A DNA stretch of 64,000 nucleotides, taken from assembly GCF_024347075.1 (NCBI RefSeq), contig NZ_AP024900.1, forward strand, positions 2,232,001 to 2,296,000. Direction: 5' to 3'. A program made the translations under genes and the position numbers. The stretch is from Vibrio rarus (GTDB lineage: Bacteria > Pseudomonadota > Gammaproteobacteria > Enterobacterales > Vibrionaceae). Shown in pieces: positions 37,419-47,325 of this stretch (the stretch's first letter is position 1; every line of letters starts with the position of its first letter). The notes below the pieces were generated by a model. The model saw only the letters and a list, made by a program, of their open reading frames with translations, searched no databases and was not told where the DNA came from.

Positions 37419-38306
37419 ATGCATTACACTGGACGATTTGCCCCTTCCCCTTCTGGCCCGTTGCATTTTGGTTCGCTAGTCGCCGCTTTAGGTAGCTATT
37501 TCCAAGCCAAATCTCAACATGGCCGCTGGCTTGTACGTATGGAAGACCTTGACCCACCAAGAGAAATGCCCGGCGCAGCCACTCTAATTTTGCAAACACT
37601 AGAGCGCTATCACCTGCATTGGGATGGCGAGGTAGTGTATCAAAGCCTGCGACACCATCTGTATCAACAACAAATTAATGATTGGTTATCACAGCAAAAA
37701 GCCTACTATTGCCAATGTACCCGTAAACAAATTAAACAAGACGGTGGTTACTACCGTGGGCACTGTCGTAGTAAACAGCTGAACTCAAGTGGGTGCTCTG
37801 TTCGTATTAAAATAGATACCCCTATTACTGAGTTTTTCGATCTCAAACACGGCCATATTGCTCTTCCGCAAGCCATTGCAGAAGAAGACTTTATTATTAA
37901 ACGCCGTGATGGATTATTTGCCTATAACCTTGCTGTCGTCATTGATGATATTGAACAAGGGGTCACTGAAGTGGTGCGTGGTGCCGACCTTATCGAGCCC
38001 ACAGGCCGGCAAATTAGCCTATATCATTTACTCGGGGCTAAGCCGGTGAGTTACCTACACCTACCTCTAGCGGTTACCGCAACAGGTGCTAAGTTATCCA
38101 AACAAAATCACGCTAGCGGCATTAGCTTAGAGAACCCTATCCCCACCTTAATTGAGGCGATGCGCTTTTTAGGTTTTACACTGGAAAAAGAGCTGGAATC
38201 TGCGTCAATTGAGCAAATTCTCGCCTGGGGAGTCAATCAATGGCACTTAGCTCAGCTAACAAAAGAGACTCAAGTCACAACCTTGTTCTCAAATCGAGTC
38301 AGCTAG
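37419..38306 (+). CDS. gluQRS: Glutamyl-Q tRNA(Asp) synthetase
   Basis: This truncated glutamyl-tRNA synthetase paralogue attaches glutamate to queuosine in tRNA(Asp) and lacks the anticodon-binding half. It is 295 residues, the normal family length. The class I HIGH motif appears as HFGS in SPSGPLHFGSLVAAL, and KMSKS appears as KLSKQ. The zinc-binding cysteines CQC and a later cysteine are present (about residues 98-119). It lies directly behind dksA and its terminator, the conserved dksA-gluQ arrangement. Confidence 0.95.
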   Translation: MHYTGRFAPSPSGPLHFGSLVAALGSYFQAKSQHGRWLVRMEDLDPPREMPGAATLILQTLERYHLHWDGEVVYQSLRHHLYQQQINDWLSQQKAYYCQCTRKQIKQDGGYYRGHCRSKQLNSSGCSVRIKIDTPITEFFDLKHGHIALPQAIAEEDFIIKRRDGLFAYNLAVVIDDIEQGVTEVVRGADLIEPTGRQISLYHLLGAKPVSYLHLPLAVTATGAKLSKQNHASGISLENPIPTLIEAMRFLGFTLEKELESASIEQILAWGVNQWHLAQLTKETQVTTLFSNRVS

Positions 38307-38411
38307 GCTATTATATGCGCGGATTTGAGCGTAATTTCAAATCGAAGCCTTATGGGGAGCATGCCAAGCATTGCTCTCTCGTTCCCATAAAACAAGAAAC
38401 CGACTAACTCG

Positions 38412-39764
38412 ATGACATCTGATTGCGATAACCATAACTCCGTTGGCAAAGTAGACTTAACTATCTACCCAAGAGACCAACACAATATCTCACGAGAGCA
38501 TATTAGTGATAATGCACTCAAGGTATTATATCGATTGCAAAATGCTGGATACGATGCGTATTTAGTAGGTGGCGGGGTTCGAGATCTTCTTCTTGAAAAA
38601 TCACCTAAAGATTTCGATATCGCAACTAACGCAACGCCAGAACAAATTAAACTGTTGTTTCGCAACTGCCGTTTAATTGGACGACGTTTTAGATTAGCGC
38701 ATATTATTTTTGGACGTGACATCATTGAGGTGGCGACATTTAGAGGCCACCACCAACAAGCAGAAAAGCAAACATCGGTGCAATCTGATGAGGGTATGCT
38801 ACTGCGTGATAACGTATACGGCAGCATTAACGAAGATGCCGAACGTCGTGATTTCACCATTAATGCTATGTACTACAACATTGCAGATTACTCTATTCAC
38901 GATTATGCCAACGGTATGCGTGATCTCAACGAAGGTATGGTACGACTGATTGGCGATGCCGAAGTTCGTTATCGCGAAGACCCAGTGCGTATGCTTCGTG
39001 CTATTCGCTTTGCCTCAAAACTGGACATGGATATCAGCTTTGAAACCGCCGATCCCATTAATTACCTCGCCCCCTTATTGCAAGGTATTCCATCCGCAAG
39101 ATTATATGAAGAGTCTCTGAAACTGCTGCAATCTGGGCACGGTTTAGATACCTACGATTTACTGCGTGAATTTGGTTTATTTGAACACTTATTCCCACCG
39201 GTTGCTGCGCTATTTACTGAAGAAGAAGATTCTAAAGCCGAGCAGATGATTGATTTGGTTCTTGAATCTACCGATCAAAGAATTAAAGAAGGTAAGCGCA
39301 TTAACCCTGCATTTATGTTTGCAGCTATGCTTTGGTACCCTGTAGAAGAGTACGCTAAGCGTTTAATGGCCGAGCAAGATATGAGTCATTATGATGCCAT
39401 GATGACTGCAGGTAATCACATTCTTGACGAACAAGTTCGTAGCACGGCCATTCCACGCCGCCATACTGCAACTATCCGTGAAATTTGGCAATTGCAGTCT
39501 CGTTTAGAGCGACGCTCAGGAAAACGAGCTTTCCGTCTATTGGAATTAAATAAATTCCGTGCGGGCTTTGATTTCTTAGAAATGCGCGGCCAAGCGGAGC
39601 AAGGGGAAACTCTGAAATTGGCTCAATGGTGGCATACTTTCCAGCATTCAGGTCGCAACATGCGTCAAGCTATGGTGAATGACCTTGGTAACTCTCCTAA
39701 AAAATCAGCTAACGGTCGCCGTCGCCGCCCTGCGAAGAAGAAACCAAAGAAAACCAATTCATGA
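38412..39764 (+). CDS. pcnB: Poly(A) polymerase I
   Basis: PcnB adds 3' poly(A) tails that speed RNA decay and influence plasmid copy number. The 450-residue protein belongs to the class II nucleotidyltransferases: LVGGGVRDLLL motif, catalytic DFDIA pair, and the RNA-binding domain with RRDFTINAMYY and the arginine-rich stretch DPVRMLRAIRFA. The very basic C-terminal tail (RRRRPAKKKPKK) separates it from CCA-adding enzymes. It overlaps folK by 4 bp, so the two are translationally coupled. Confidence 0.95.
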   Translation: MTSDCDNHNSVGKVDLTIYPRDQHNISREHISDNALKVLYRLQNAGYDAYLVGGGVRDLLLEKSPKDFDIATNATPEQIKLLFRNCRLIGRRFRLAHIIFGRDIIEVATFRGHHQQAEKQTSVQSDEGMLLRDNVYGSINEDAERRDFTINAMYYNIADYSIHDYANGMRDLNEGMVRLIGDAEVRYREDPVRMLRAIRFASKLDMDISFETADPINYLAPLLQGIPSARLYEESLKLLQSGHGLDTYDLLREFGLFEHLFPPVAALFTEEEDSKAEQMIDLVLESTDQRIKEGKRINPAFMFAAMLWYPVEEYAKRLMAEQDMSHYDAMMTAGNHILDEQVRSTAIPRRHTATIREIWQLQSRLERRSGKRAFRLLELNKFRAGFDFLEMRGQAEQGETLKLAQWWHTFQHSGRNMRQAMVNDLGNSPKKSANGRRRRPAKKKPKKTNS

Positions 39765-40243
39765 AAACCGTATATATAGCCGTTGGTAGCAATTTAGGCG
39801 ATCCTGTTGCCCAAACAAAACTGGCAATAAAAAGCTTACAAAAGCTACCTAATAGCCAAGTATTATCAGCCTCATCACTGTATAGCAGTACACCTATGGG
39901 GCCACAAAACCAACCCGATTACATTAATGCGGTGGTAAAAATAGCCACGACACTGCTTCCTCTTGAGTTGTTAGATCAGACGCAAAAAATAGAGAATGAA
40001 CAGGGGCGTGTACGTAAAGATGAACGGTGGGGTCCTAGAACTCTCGACCTTGATATCCTTCTTTACGCTGATGAAACCATCAATCTACCGCGATTAATCG
40101 TCCCTCATTATGGCATGAAGGTAAGAGAGTTTGTCCTCTACCCTCTGCTAGAAATTGAACCAAACTTAATACTTCCAGACGGAAGTGCACTGACTGAGTT
40201 AATCAAGTCCGTAGACCGAAACGGCTTACAAGTGTGGGGCTAA
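39761..40243 (+). CDS. folK: 2-amino-4-hydroxy-6-hydroxymethyldihydropteridine pyrophosphokinase
   Basis: FolK transfers pyrophosphate from ATP to hydroxymethyl-dihydropterin in folate synthesis. The 160-residue protein has the family signatures AVGSNLGDP at the N-terminus and [14 protein letters not shown], the Mg-binding and substrate loop. The start overlaps pcnB by 4 bp. panB follows after 28 bp, giving the conserved pcnB-folK-panB-panC cluster. Confidence 0.96.
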   Translation: MKTVYIAVGSNLGDPVAQTKLAIKSLQKLPNSQVLSASSLYSSTPMGPQNQPDYINAVVKIATTLLPLELLDQTQKIENEQGRVRKDERWGPRTLDLDILLYADETINLPRLIVPHYGMKVREFVLYPLLEIEPNLILPDGSALTELIKSVDRNGLQVWG

Positions 40244-40271
40244 CACCCAACTTCCAGTAAAAGGCATAAAA

Positions 40272-41066
40272 ATGAAAAAAGTAACCATCAATACGTTAAT
40301 GAAGCTTAAAGCAGAAGGCCGAAAATTTGCCTCTTCCACTGCTTATGACGCAAGCTTTGCTCAGCTATTTGAACAACAAGAGATGCCCGTTCTCTTAGTT
40401 GGTGACTCTTTAGGCATGGTCCTTCAGGGAAAACCGGATACTCTACCTGTAACAATTACAGACATTGCCTACCACACACGCTGTGTTCGTGCTGGTAGTC
40501 CAAATAGTTTATTGATGGCGGATATGCCATTCATGAGTTATGCCACACCAGAGCAAGCCTGTTTAGAAGCTGCAAAATTAATGCAAGCGGGGGCTAACAT
40601 GGTAAAACTGGAAGGCGGCGCTTGGCTTGCTGAAACGGTTCGCATGCTAACAGAACGTGCTGTTCCTGTATGCGCCCACTTAGGGTTAACCCCGCAATCG
40701 GTCAATATTTTTGGTGGTTTCAAAGTTCAAGGTCGTGATCAACAACAAGCGGATCAAATGGTTAAAGATGCACTAGAGCTGCAAGCAGTCGGCGCACAAA
40801 TCATTTTACTTGAGTGTGTACCATCTTCTCTTGCCGAACGAATTACACAAGCATTAGACGTGCCAGTTATCGGTATTGGTACTGGTAATGTCACCGATGG
40901 TCAAATTTTAGTAATGCATGATATGTTAGGTATTTCAGCCAACTACATGCCTAAATTCTCTAAAAACTTCCTAGCAGAAACGGGCGATATTCGTTCGGCT
41001 GTCACTCAATACATTACCGATGTAGAAACAGGTGCTTTCCCTAGTCCTGATCACACGATTGCCTAG
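40272..41066 (+). CDS. panB: 3-methyl-2-oxobutanoate hydroxymethyltransferase
   Basis: PanB makes ketopantoate from 2-oxoisovalerate and methylene-tetrahydrofolate, the first step of pantothenate synthesis. The 264-residue barrel shows the metal and substrate residues in [20 protein letters not shown] and HLGLTPQSV. It is decameric in characterised relatives. It is 8 bp upstream of panC and clearly in the same operon. The folate gene upstream supplies the cofactor pathway. Confidence 0.97.
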   Translation: MKKVTINTLMKLKAEGRKFASSTAYDASFAQLFEQQEMPVLLVGDSLGMVLQGKPDTLPVTITDIAYHTRCVRAGSPNSLLMADMPFMSYATPEQACLEAAKLMQAGANMVKLEGGAWLAETVRMLTERAVPVCAHLGLTPQSVNIFGGFKVQGRDQQQADQMVKDALELQAVGAQIILLECVPSSLAERITQALDVPVIGIGTGNVTDGQILVMHDMLGISANYMPKFSKNFLAETGDIRSAVTQYITDVETGAFPSPDHTIA

Positions 41067-41074
41067 GAGTAAGC

Positions 41075-41926
41075 ATGTTAACCGTCAATAATACTGCTGA
41101 GCTTCGTCAGCAAGTTCGTGCTTTTAAACAAGCGGGAAAACGCATAGCTTTTGTTCCAACCATGGGTAATCTACACCAAGGTCATCTCACATTGGTGCGC
41201 AAAGCGCAGCAAGTGGCAGATGTGGTTGTGGTCAGCATCTTTGTCAATCCATTACAATTTGGCAATCCAGAAGATCTGCAAAACTACCCAAGAACCCTAG
41301 AACAAGATCTGGCATTACTGGAAGAGCAAGGTACCGCTTTAGTGTTCACTCCGACTCCGGAGATCATTTACCCTCAAGGGCTAGACAAGCACACTTTTGT
41401 TGAAGTGCCGGTACTTTCCGACATGCTAGAAGGCGCATCACGTCCGGGGCATTTTCGTGGCGTAACCACCATAGTATCTAAACTATTCAATTTGGTTCAG
41501 CCTGACATTGCCTGTTTTGGTGAAAAAGATTTTCAGCAAGTGGCGGTAATTCGCCAAATGGTTGAAGACCTAGCCATGGACATCGAAATTATTCCAGTGC
41601 CTATCGTACGTGAAGAAAATGGTCTGGCGATGAGTTCTCGTAATAATCGCCTAACCGAGCAAGAGCGAGCTATTGCTCCGCGCCTTGCCCAAGCCATGCA
41701 CAAAATGGCCGACCATTTACTTGCTCATCCGCAAGATGTTACATCAACAATCGAACTTGGTGAAGCAGCTATTGTGGACGCAGAAATGAAGCCAGATGAG
41801 CTGTTTATTTGCGATGCTCGAACTCTTGGCGAGGTCAATACTGACACTAAAGAAGCCGTCATTTTAATCGCCGCTTTCTTAGGTCAAGTGCGACTGATTG
41901 ACAATGTGGTTGTGACGCTAAAATAA
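41075..41926 (+). CDS. panC: Pantothenate synthetase (pantoate-beta-alanine ligase)
   Basis: PanC condenses pantoate with beta-alanine using ATP. The 283-residue protein shows the HIGH-like motif in [11 protein letters not shown] (about 26-36), the KMSKS-like region SSRNNRL and the FGEKDFQQ substrate loop. It is the last gene of the pcnB-folK-panB-panC operon and is followed by a strong terminator. Confidence 0.97.
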   Translation: MLTVNNTAELRQQVRAFKQAGKRIAFVPTMGNLHQGHLTLVRKAQQVADVVVVSIFVNPLQFGNPEDLQNYPRTLEQDLALLEEQGTALVFTPTPEIIYPQGLDKHTFVEVPVLSDMLEGASRPGHFRGVTTIVSKLFNLVQPDIACFGEKDFQQVAVIRQMVEDLAMDIEIIPVPIVREENGLAMSSRNNRLTEQERAIAPRLAQAMHKMADHLLAHPQDVTSTIELGEAAIVDAEMKPDELFICDARTLGEVNTDTKEAVILIAAFLGQVRLIDNVVVTLK

Positions 41927-41947
41927 GCAAGCCTTAACCTCATAAAC

Positions 41948-41974
41948 AAGCGAGCTAAATGCTCGCTTTTTTTC
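41948..41974 (+). terminator. Terminator after panC
   Basis: Perfect stem AAGCGAGC / GCTCGCTT with a 5-nt loop followed by a run of T, about 20 bp after the panC stop. Confidence 0.92.
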
Positions 41975-42074
41975 TATCCGGCAAATAGCTATTACCGTAA
42001 GTTTTGCTCTAGCAAGCATTGATATTGAACGCACTACCGCTGGAGGCCTTGTTGCTGGTGGTGTGATCATGCCA

Positions 42075-42115
42075 ATCACACTAAGTAAGTGATCAGAAGT
42101 AACGCAGGACAAAAA
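42075..42115 (+). repeat. Head fragment of the dispersed repeat (copy E)
   Basis: ATCACACTAAGTAAGTGATC and the rest of the head are present with three substitutions (AGTAACGCAGGACAAAAA). It lies in the panC-yadH gap upstream of a small ORF; the body of the element is absent. Confidence 0.75.
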
Positions 42116-42124
42116 ACCAATTTC

Positions 42125-42139
42125 AGGACAACTTGTCCT
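42125..42139 (+). promoter_or_regulatory. Perfect 15-bp palindrome before the small ORF
   Basis: AGGACAA-C-TTGTCCT is an exact 7-1-7 inverted repeat ending 10 bp before the ATG of the 53-residue ORF. It could be an operator for a dimeric regulator, or a hairpin covering the translation start. The regulator is unknown. Confidence 0.45.
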
Positions 42140-42149
42140 AGCAAGAACT

Positions 42150-42311
42150 ATGGCGGATAAACCTGTAGCATATATGATATTTTATTCTGCTCATGAGAAG
42201 CAATTTCTATGCTATGTAGAAGAGAATATTCCTGAAAATTTAAGAATGGTTGAATATCAGGAAGGAATGGAAATTATTGCTACATTTGAATGTTTTGTTG
42301 TGACAGAATAA
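42150..42311 (+). CDS. Unrecognised small protein, 53 residues
   Basis: An open frame from ATG to TAA in an otherwise empty 468-bp gap between panC and yadH. The product (MADKPVAYMIFYSAHEKQFL at the start, VTE at the end) is acidic, with two cysteines and a likely beta-strand/helix mix, and no signal peptide or membrane helix. I do not recognise the family. In favour are an uninterrupted, mixed-composition frame in an AT-rich region, a perfect palindrome just upstream and a hairpin 24 bp after the stop. Against are the short length and the lack of a clear ribosome site. It could be a small toxin/antitoxin-like or stress protein, or a gene remnant. Confidence 0.45.
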   Translation: MADKPVAYMIFYSAHEKQFLCYVEENIPENLRMVEYQEGMEIIATFECFVVTE

Positions 42312-42334
42312 TTTATTTAATTTTCAGTAACTTA

Positions 42335-42370
42335 AGTAAGGCATGGCACTAATCGCCGCCATACCTTACT
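42335..42370. terminator. Hairpin between the small ORF and yadH
   Basis: AGTAAGGCATGGC pairs with GCCATACCTTACT at 12 of 13 positions around a 10-nt loop. It lies between convergent genes and could end transcription from either side, but neither side has a clean T run. Confidence 0.55.
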
Positions 42371-42394
42371 CTGTTAATATAATCTATTCACTAA

Positions 42395-43165
42395 TTAAGT
42401 TCTTAATCCAATACCTTTATCGACTAAACGATAGGCTACAGCAAACAATACAGCGACAAAGATCGTCAGCACCGAAAATGAGCTGACTATATCCACATCA
42501 GATACCCCTAAAAATCCATAGCGAAATGCATTTACCATATACACTATTGGATTTATTTTTGAGATACCCTGCCAAAACTCAGGCAATAGATTAATTGAGT
42601 AAAATACACCACCTAAATAAGTTAATGGCGTCAAGATAAAGGTCGGTATAATAGAAATATCATCAAAGGTTCCAGCAAAAACCGCATTAATAAGCCCTCC
42701 TAAAGAGAAGACTACCGATGTCATAAAGACAGTCGCAATAATTATGCCCCAATGATGTACCTGTAAATCGACAAAGAACAAAGAGACTATGGTAACTATG
42801 GTACCCACCAATAATCCTCGTACTACCCCTCCCATAACAAAACCAGCAATAATTACATAGGTAGGTACAGGGGCAACTAATAACTCTTCAATATTCTTTT
42901 GAAATTTAGCACTAAAAAATGATGAAGCGACATTTGAGTATGAATTGGTGATCACGCTCATCATGATCAAGCCGGGCACTATATATTCCATATAGCTAAA
43001 GCCATTCATTTGCCCGATACGTGAACCAATTAAATTACCAAATATAATAAAATAGAGCGTCATCGTTATAGCAGGTGGGACTAATGTTTGTACCCAAATG
43101 CGTGTAAATCGGTTGATCTCTTTTCTTAATAAACTTTTAAATGCAGTCCAATATACTGAATACAT
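42395..43165 (-). CDS. yadH: ABC-2 type transporter permease (YadH-like)
   Basis: A 256-residue exporter permease with six hydrophobic helices and the ABC-2 signature region around GTFDDISIIPTFILTPLTYLGGVFYS. It pairs with the ATPase whose gene ends at its first base (1-bp overlap). YadGH of E. coli is an uncharacterised exporter, and the substrate is unknown here too. Its neighbours can and hpt are the same as in E. coli. Confidence 0.92.
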   Translation of the reverse strand: MYSVYWTAFKSLLRKEINRFTRIWVQTLVPPAITMTLYFIIFGNLIGSRIGQMNGFSYMEYIVPGLIMMSVITNSYSNVASSFFSAKFQKNIEELLVAPVPTYVIIAGFVMGGVVRGLLVGTIVTIVSLFFVDLQVHHWGIIIATVFMTSVVFSLGGLINAVFAGTFDDISIIPTFILTPLTYLGGVFYSINLLPEFWQGISKINPIVYMVNAFRYGFLGVSDVDIVSSFSVLTIFVAVLFAVAYRLVDKGIGLRT

Positions 43166-44088
43166 TACTGTTTTTCCTTTGCTTGCTCTCGCACTATGGT
43201 GACAAATAACTCTTCTAAGCGGTTGGCTTTATTACGCATTGACAGCACTTTTATGCCGGCATCGGTAAGTTGAGAAAAGACATGGTTTAACCCTTGCTTA
43301 TGCTTCAATTCAATCTCTAGAGAGCCATTAATAAAATGCTGGCTTACTACATCATGTAAAGGTTTAGGCTCGGCACCCTCTTCTAAATCGAGAATAAAGG
43401 TTTCGACCTGCAGTTTATTTAGCAAGTTTTTCATGCTGGTATTTTCAATTAATTCACCACGATTGATAATACCGATATTTCGACATAGCGTTTCCGCCTC
43501 TTCCAAATAATGGGTTGTTAGGATAATGGTTATCCCTTCTTCGTTAATCTTTTGTAAGAACCCCCACATAGAGCGACGTAGTTCGATGTCTACACCCGCG
43601 GTAGGTTCATCGAGGATAAGTAGCTTAGGTTCATGCATTAACGCTCGTACAATCATTAGACGGCGTTTCATGCCACCGGATAAACTGCGTGCTCTCTCAT
43701 GGCGTTTATCCCATAAATCCAGCTGTGATAGGTACTTCTTCGCTCTCTGTTTTGCATCCGCTCTAGATACGCCGTAATAACCCGCTTGTTGTAAGACAAT
43801 TTGCTCTACGGTCTCAAACATGTTGAAGTTAAACTCTTGCGGCACTAAGCCTAAGTATTGTTTCGCCAATTCCAAATCTTTACTTAGGTTGTATCCAAAA
43901 ACAGACACTTCCCCAGACGTTTTATTCACTAAAGAAGAAATGATACCAATGGTTGTTGACTTGCCGGCACCGTTAGGCCCTAACAAAGCATAAAAGTCGC
44001 CTTTTTTTACTTGAAGAGAGACGCCTTTCAGCGCTTCAAAGCCACCTTTATAGGTTTTTCGTAGATTCTCTATTTCTAATGCGTACAT
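43165..44088 (-). CDS. yadG: ABC transporter ATPase (YadG-like)
   Basis: A 307-residue ATPase of the drug/polysaccharide exporter type. Walker A is GPNGAGKST, the Q-loop is in [11 protein letters not shown], the signature is LSGGMKRR, Walker B is [12 protein letters not shown] and the switch is in [11 protein letters not shown]-terminal extension of about 90 residues follows. It is divergent from can with 95 bp between starts, a space that must hold both promoters. Confidence 0.93.
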   Translation of the reverse strand: MYALEIENLRKTYKGGFEALKGVSLQVKKGDFYALLGPNGAGKSTTIGIISSLVNKTSGEVSVFGYNLSKDLELAKQYLGLVPQEFNFNMFETVEQIVLQQAGYYGVSRADAKQRAKKYLSQLDLWDKRHERARSLSGGMKRRLMIVRALMHEPKLLILDEPTAGVDIELRRSMWGFLQKINEEGITIILTTHYLEEAETLCRNIGIINRGELIENTSMKNLLNKLQVETFILDLEEGAEPKPLHDVVSQHFINGSLEIELKHKQGLNHVFSQLTDAGIKVLSMRNKANRLEELFVTIVREQAKEKQ

Positions 44089-44183
44089 ATGCGCTTATTT
44101 TCTCAATTAATATTTGTCACAAATCGGATTTGATTTGCATATTTTTTCGGTATAGTAACTTAAGATTCAATAAAGGACTTAAC

Positions 44184-44834
44184 ATGCCAGAAATTAAACT
44201 ATTGTTTGAGAATAATTCCAAATGGTCACAATCTCTTAAGGCTGATGAGCCAGGATACTTTACTACATTAGCACAAGGACAGAATCCAGACTTCCTATGG
44301 ATAGGATGTTCTGATAGCCGAGTTCCAGCAGAGCGATTAACCGGCCTCTTTTCTGGAGAACTGTTCGTTCATCGAAATGTGGCTAACCAAGTAATACATA
44401 CTGATTTAAATTGCTTATCCGTTGTTCAATACGCCGTTGACGTGTTAAAAGTTAAACATATCATTATTTGTGGTCACTATGGTTGTGGTGGTGTTAACGC
44501 CTCAATTGAAAACCCGAAATTAGGCTTAATTAACAACTGGTTACTTCATATTCGCGACCTGTACCTAAAGCATCGCGATATGCTAGATAAGCTCTCACCA
44601 GAGGCTAGAACTGACAAGCTATGTGAAATTAACGTCGCAGGTCAAGTGTACAACTTAGCCAACTCTACTATTATGCAATCCGCATGGGAAAGAGGGCAAG
44701 ATGTAGAGATCCACGGTGTCGTCTATGGTATTGGCGACGGTAAACTCGAAGATCTTGGCGTGCGTTGCTCTAGTCATAAAACTTTAGAGAAAAACTTCCC
44801 TGAAGCTATGGCTAAGATCTTAAACCAAGCGTAA
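44184..44834 (+). CDS. can: Beta-class carbonic anhydrase
   Basis: This enzyme interconverts CO2 and bicarbonate for carboxylation reactions. The 216-residue protein has zinc ligands C42 and D44 with R46 (IGCSDSR), and the second pair in [10 protein letters not shown] (His and Cys). The ATG at 44184 is chosen because AAAGGA precedes it by 8 bp and the product [11 protein letters not shown] aligns with E. coli Can. The frame is open 35 codons further upstream but without a ribosome site. It is followed by a strong hairpin shared with the convergent hpt gene. Confidence 0.96.
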   Translation: MPEIKLLFENNSKWSQSLKADEPGYFTTLAQGQNPDFLWIGCSDSRVPAERLTGLFSGELFVHRNVANQVIHTDLNCLSVVQYAVDVLKVKHIIICGHYGCGGVNASIENPKLGLINNWLLHIRDLYLKHRDMLDKLSPEARTDKLCEINVAGQVYNLANSTIMQSAWERGQDVEIHGVVYGIGDGKLEDLGVRCSSHKTLEKNFPEAMAKILNQA

Positions 44835-44880
44835 TTGACAGCCGAATACCAATACGTTTATTTTTTATTGGTAAACTAGC

Positions 44881-44918
44881 AAAGCAAATACTCAGCCTAT
44901 GTGAGTATTTGCTTTTTT
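44881..44918. terminator. Bidirectional terminator between can and hpt
   Basis: AGCAAATACTCA / TGAGTATTTGCT form a perfect 12-bp stem with a 7-nt loop. It is followed by six Ts on the plus strand and preceded by a shorter A run, which serves as a T run for the minus strand. Confidence 0.85.
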
Positions 44919-44923
44919 GTACC

Positions 44924-45451
44924 CTACAATGGGATAACTTTACCAATGTAAGGTAAGTTACGATATTTTTGGGCGTAATCGATACCAACACCAACCACAA
45001 ATTCATCCGGAATTTCAAAGCCAATCCACTGTACATCGACCTTAACTTCACGGCGAGATGGTTTATCCAGCAAGGTCGCGATTTGAATTGAATTAGGTTC
45101 ACGTATGGATAAAATTTCACACACTTTGCTTAAAGTGTTGCCCGTATCGATAATATCTTCGACTAACAGTACGTCTTTACCCTGAATATCATCATCTAGG
45201 TCTTTAAGAATTCGTACATCACGAGAGCTTTCCATCGTGTTGCCGTAGCTTGATGCTGTCATGAAATCAACACTATGATTAACCGTTACCGCTCGAGATA
45301 AATCAGCCATAAACACAAAAGAGCCACGTAGAAGCCCTACCATGACCAACTCTTGGCTATCTTTATAATGCTCATTAATTAGCGCTCCAAGCTGCTGTAC
45401 CCTTTCCTGAACTTCTTGTTCGGAAATCATCACTTCTACGGTATGTTTCAT
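44924..45451 (-). CDS. hpt: Hypoxanthine phosphoribosyltransferase
   Basis: Hpt salvages hypoxanthine (and guanine weakly) to nucleotides using PRPP. The 175-residue protein has the PRPP-binding motif [14 protein letters not shown] (about residues 93-106) and the type I phosphoribosyltransferase fold, with a flexible loop near [10 protein letters not shown]. It is monocistronic and convergent with can. Confidence 0.96.
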   Translation of the reverse strand: MKHTVEVMISEQEVQERVQQLGALINEHYKDSQELVMVGLLRGSFVFMADLSRAVTVNHSVDFMTASSYGNTMESSRDVRILKDLDDDIQGKDVLLVEDIIDTGNTLSKVCEILSIREPNSIQIATLLDKPSRREVKVDVQWIGFEIPDEFVVGVGIDYAQKYRNLPYIGKVIPL

Positions 45452-45587
45452 ACTGTTCTCTCGTTTACTAGGCTCGCATCAACTATAGTCATGGACCGTA
45501 ACTTTTTCGCAAAACTTTACAGATCTATGGATAAAATTGCTTGAGCTTAAAATGGGCGTGCATTGTAACAAACAAACTTTCAAACCT

Positions 45588-45617
45588 AAAAAAAAACCCA
45601 GCTAAAGAGCTGGGTTT
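45588..45617 (-). terminator. Terminator after lpdA
   Basis: On the minus strand AAACCCAGC / GCTGGGTTT (6-nt loop) is followed by nine Ts, about 32 bp after the lpdA stop. It is the strongest terminator in the window. Confidence 0.93.
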
Positions 45618-45649
45618 ATAATGAATCTTAATTTTCAATGACTAAGAAA

Positions 45650-47077
45650 TTACTTCTTTTTCACCGCTTTTTTATTTGGCAGGTCAGTAATAGAGCCTTC
45701 AAATACTTCAGCTGCTAAGCCAACAGATTCGTGTAGCGTTGGGTGAGCATGAATGGTTAGAGCGATATCTTCCGCATCACAACCCATTTCGATAGCTAGA
45801 CCAATCTCACCAAGAAGTTCACCACCGTTAGTACCAACAATAGCACCACCGATTACGCGATGAGTATCTTTATCAAAGATCATCTTAGTCATACCATCAG
45901 CACAATCTGAAGCGATTGCACGACCAGAAGCGGCCCAAGGGAAAGTAGACACTTCGTAGTTAAGACCTTCAGCTTTCGCTTCTTTCTCAGTTTTACCTAC
46001 CCACGCCACTTCAGGCTCTGTGTAAGCAATTGATGGGATAACTTTAGGATCGAAGTAGTGTTTCTTACCAGAAATCACTTCAGCCGCTACGTGGCCTTCA
46101 TGCACACCTTTGTGCGCAAGCATTGGTTGACCAACAACGTCACCGATAGCGTGGATATGAGCTACGTTAGTGCGCATTTGCTTATCAACATTGATGAAAC
46201 CACGCTCGTCAACTTCGATACCCGCTTTTTCAGCGTCAATGAGTGCACCGTTTGGCACACGGCCGATAGCCACAAGAACCGCGTCGTAACGCTCCGCTTC
46301 CGCAGGGGCTTTTTTGCCTTCCATTGAAACGTAGATACCGTCTTCTTTTGCTTCTACCGCAGTCACTTTAGTTTCAAGCATTAGCTTGAACTTGTTTTTA
46401 ATGCGTTTAGTGAAGACTTTAACAATGTCTTTATCAGCTGCAGGGATAACTTGATCAAACATCTCTACAACGTCAACTTTAGAACCTAGAGAGTGATATA
46501 CCGTACCCATTTCAAGACCGATGATACCGCCGCCCATGATAAGCAGTTTCTCTGGTACTTCTTTCAGTTCAAGTGCATCCGTAGAATCCCAAATACGTGG
46601 ATCTTCATGTGGGATAAATGGCAGTTTAATTGGGCGAGAACCCGCTGCGATGATGGCATTGTCAAAAGTCACTGTAGTAGACTCTTCACCACCTTCAACT
46701 TGAATGGTGTTAGGACCGGTAAATTTACCGTAACCGTTAACAACCGTTACTTTACGCATCTTAGCCATGCCATTAAGGCCGCCAGTAAGTTGATCTACTA
46801 CTTTTTCTTTCCAGATACGAATCTTGCTGATGTCTGTGGTTGGTTCACCAAAAACAACACCGTGTTCAGCCATCGCTTTTGCTTCTTCGATAACTTTAGC
46901 AACGTGAAGAAGTGCTTTCGATGGGATACAACCCACGTTCAAACAAACACCACCTAAAGTGCTGTAGCGTTCAACCAGTACCGTTTCAAGACCTAAATCT
47001 GCGCAACGGAAAGCGGCAGAATATCCAGCAGGACCAGAACCAAGTACTACAACTTGGGCTTTAATTTCTTTGCTCAT
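45650..47077 (-). CDS. lpdA: Dihydrolipoyl dehydrogenase (E3)
   Basis: E3 reoxidises dihydrolipoamide for pyruvate dehydrogenase, 2-oxoglutarate dehydrogenase and the glycine cleavage system. The 475-residue flavoprotein shows the FAD motif GSGPAGYSAAFR, the redox disulfide C45-C50 (GGVCLNVGCIPSK), the NAD motif GGGIIGLEMG and the catalytic His-Glu in HAHPTLHE. It lies behind aceF but is separated by a terminator and about 248 bp, so it can be transcribed on its own. That fits its use by several complexes. Confidence 0.97.
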   Translation of the reverse strand: MSKEIKAQVVVLGSGPAGYSAAFRCADLGLETVLVERYSTLGGVCLNVGCIPSKALLHVAKVIEEAKAMAEHGVVFGEPTTDISKIRIWKEKVVDQLTGGLNGMAKMRKVTVVNGYGKFTGPNTIQVEGGEESTTVTFDNAIIAAGSRPIKLPFIPHEDPRIWDSTDALELKEVPEKLLIMGGGIIGLEMGTVYHSLGSKVDVVEMFDQVIPAADKDIVKVFTKRIKNKFKLMLETKVTAVEAKEDGIYVSMEGKKAPAEAERYDAVLVAIGRVPNGALIDAEKAGIEVDERGFINVDKQMRTNVAHIHAIGDVVGQPMLAHKGVHEGHVAAEVISGKKHYFDPKVIPSIAYTEPEVAWVGKTEKEAKAEGLNYEVSTFPWAASGRAIASDCADGMTKMIFDKDTHRVIGGAIVGTNGGELLGEIGLAIEMGCDAEDIALTIHAHPTLHESVGLAAEVFEGSITDLPNKKAVKKK

Positions 47078-47293
47078 TTTGACCTCTTGTAGTCATTATC
47101 CCTAACAGGCTAATTGGGTATGTCCGTCACCTCAGTTTACAAAGTTGTAAACTAAGAGAAAACTAATTCCATTTAGGCTGTGAGCCATACAACAAATCGA
47201 CGCATCTTATCTCAGATTTTGTCTAGTGTTGTTAATAAATTGCGATAAATATCACCCCTAATGTAAATAAGCTATTGCCAACACTAGGAGTGA

Positions 47294-47319
47294 TAAAAGC
47301 AGCTCTTACGAGCTGCTTT
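47294..47319 (-). terminator. Terminator between aceF and lpdA
   Basis: AAAGCAGCTC / GAGCTGCTTT form a perfect 10-bp stem with a 4-nt loop, followed by TTTTA on the minus strand, starting 7 bp after the aceF stop. The rest of the gap to lpdA (47078-47293) probably carries the lpdA promoter; no specific site was recognised. Confidence 0.85.
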
Positions 47320-47325
47320 AGATTG

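Noticed and set aside
41987..42090. Frame ending VAGGVIMPITLSK in the panC-yadH gap
   Set aside because: It has no start codon with support and ends inside the dispersed repeat head (ACACTAAGTAAG), so the peptide is an accident of the repeat; a decayed gene cannot be excluded but cannot be supported.
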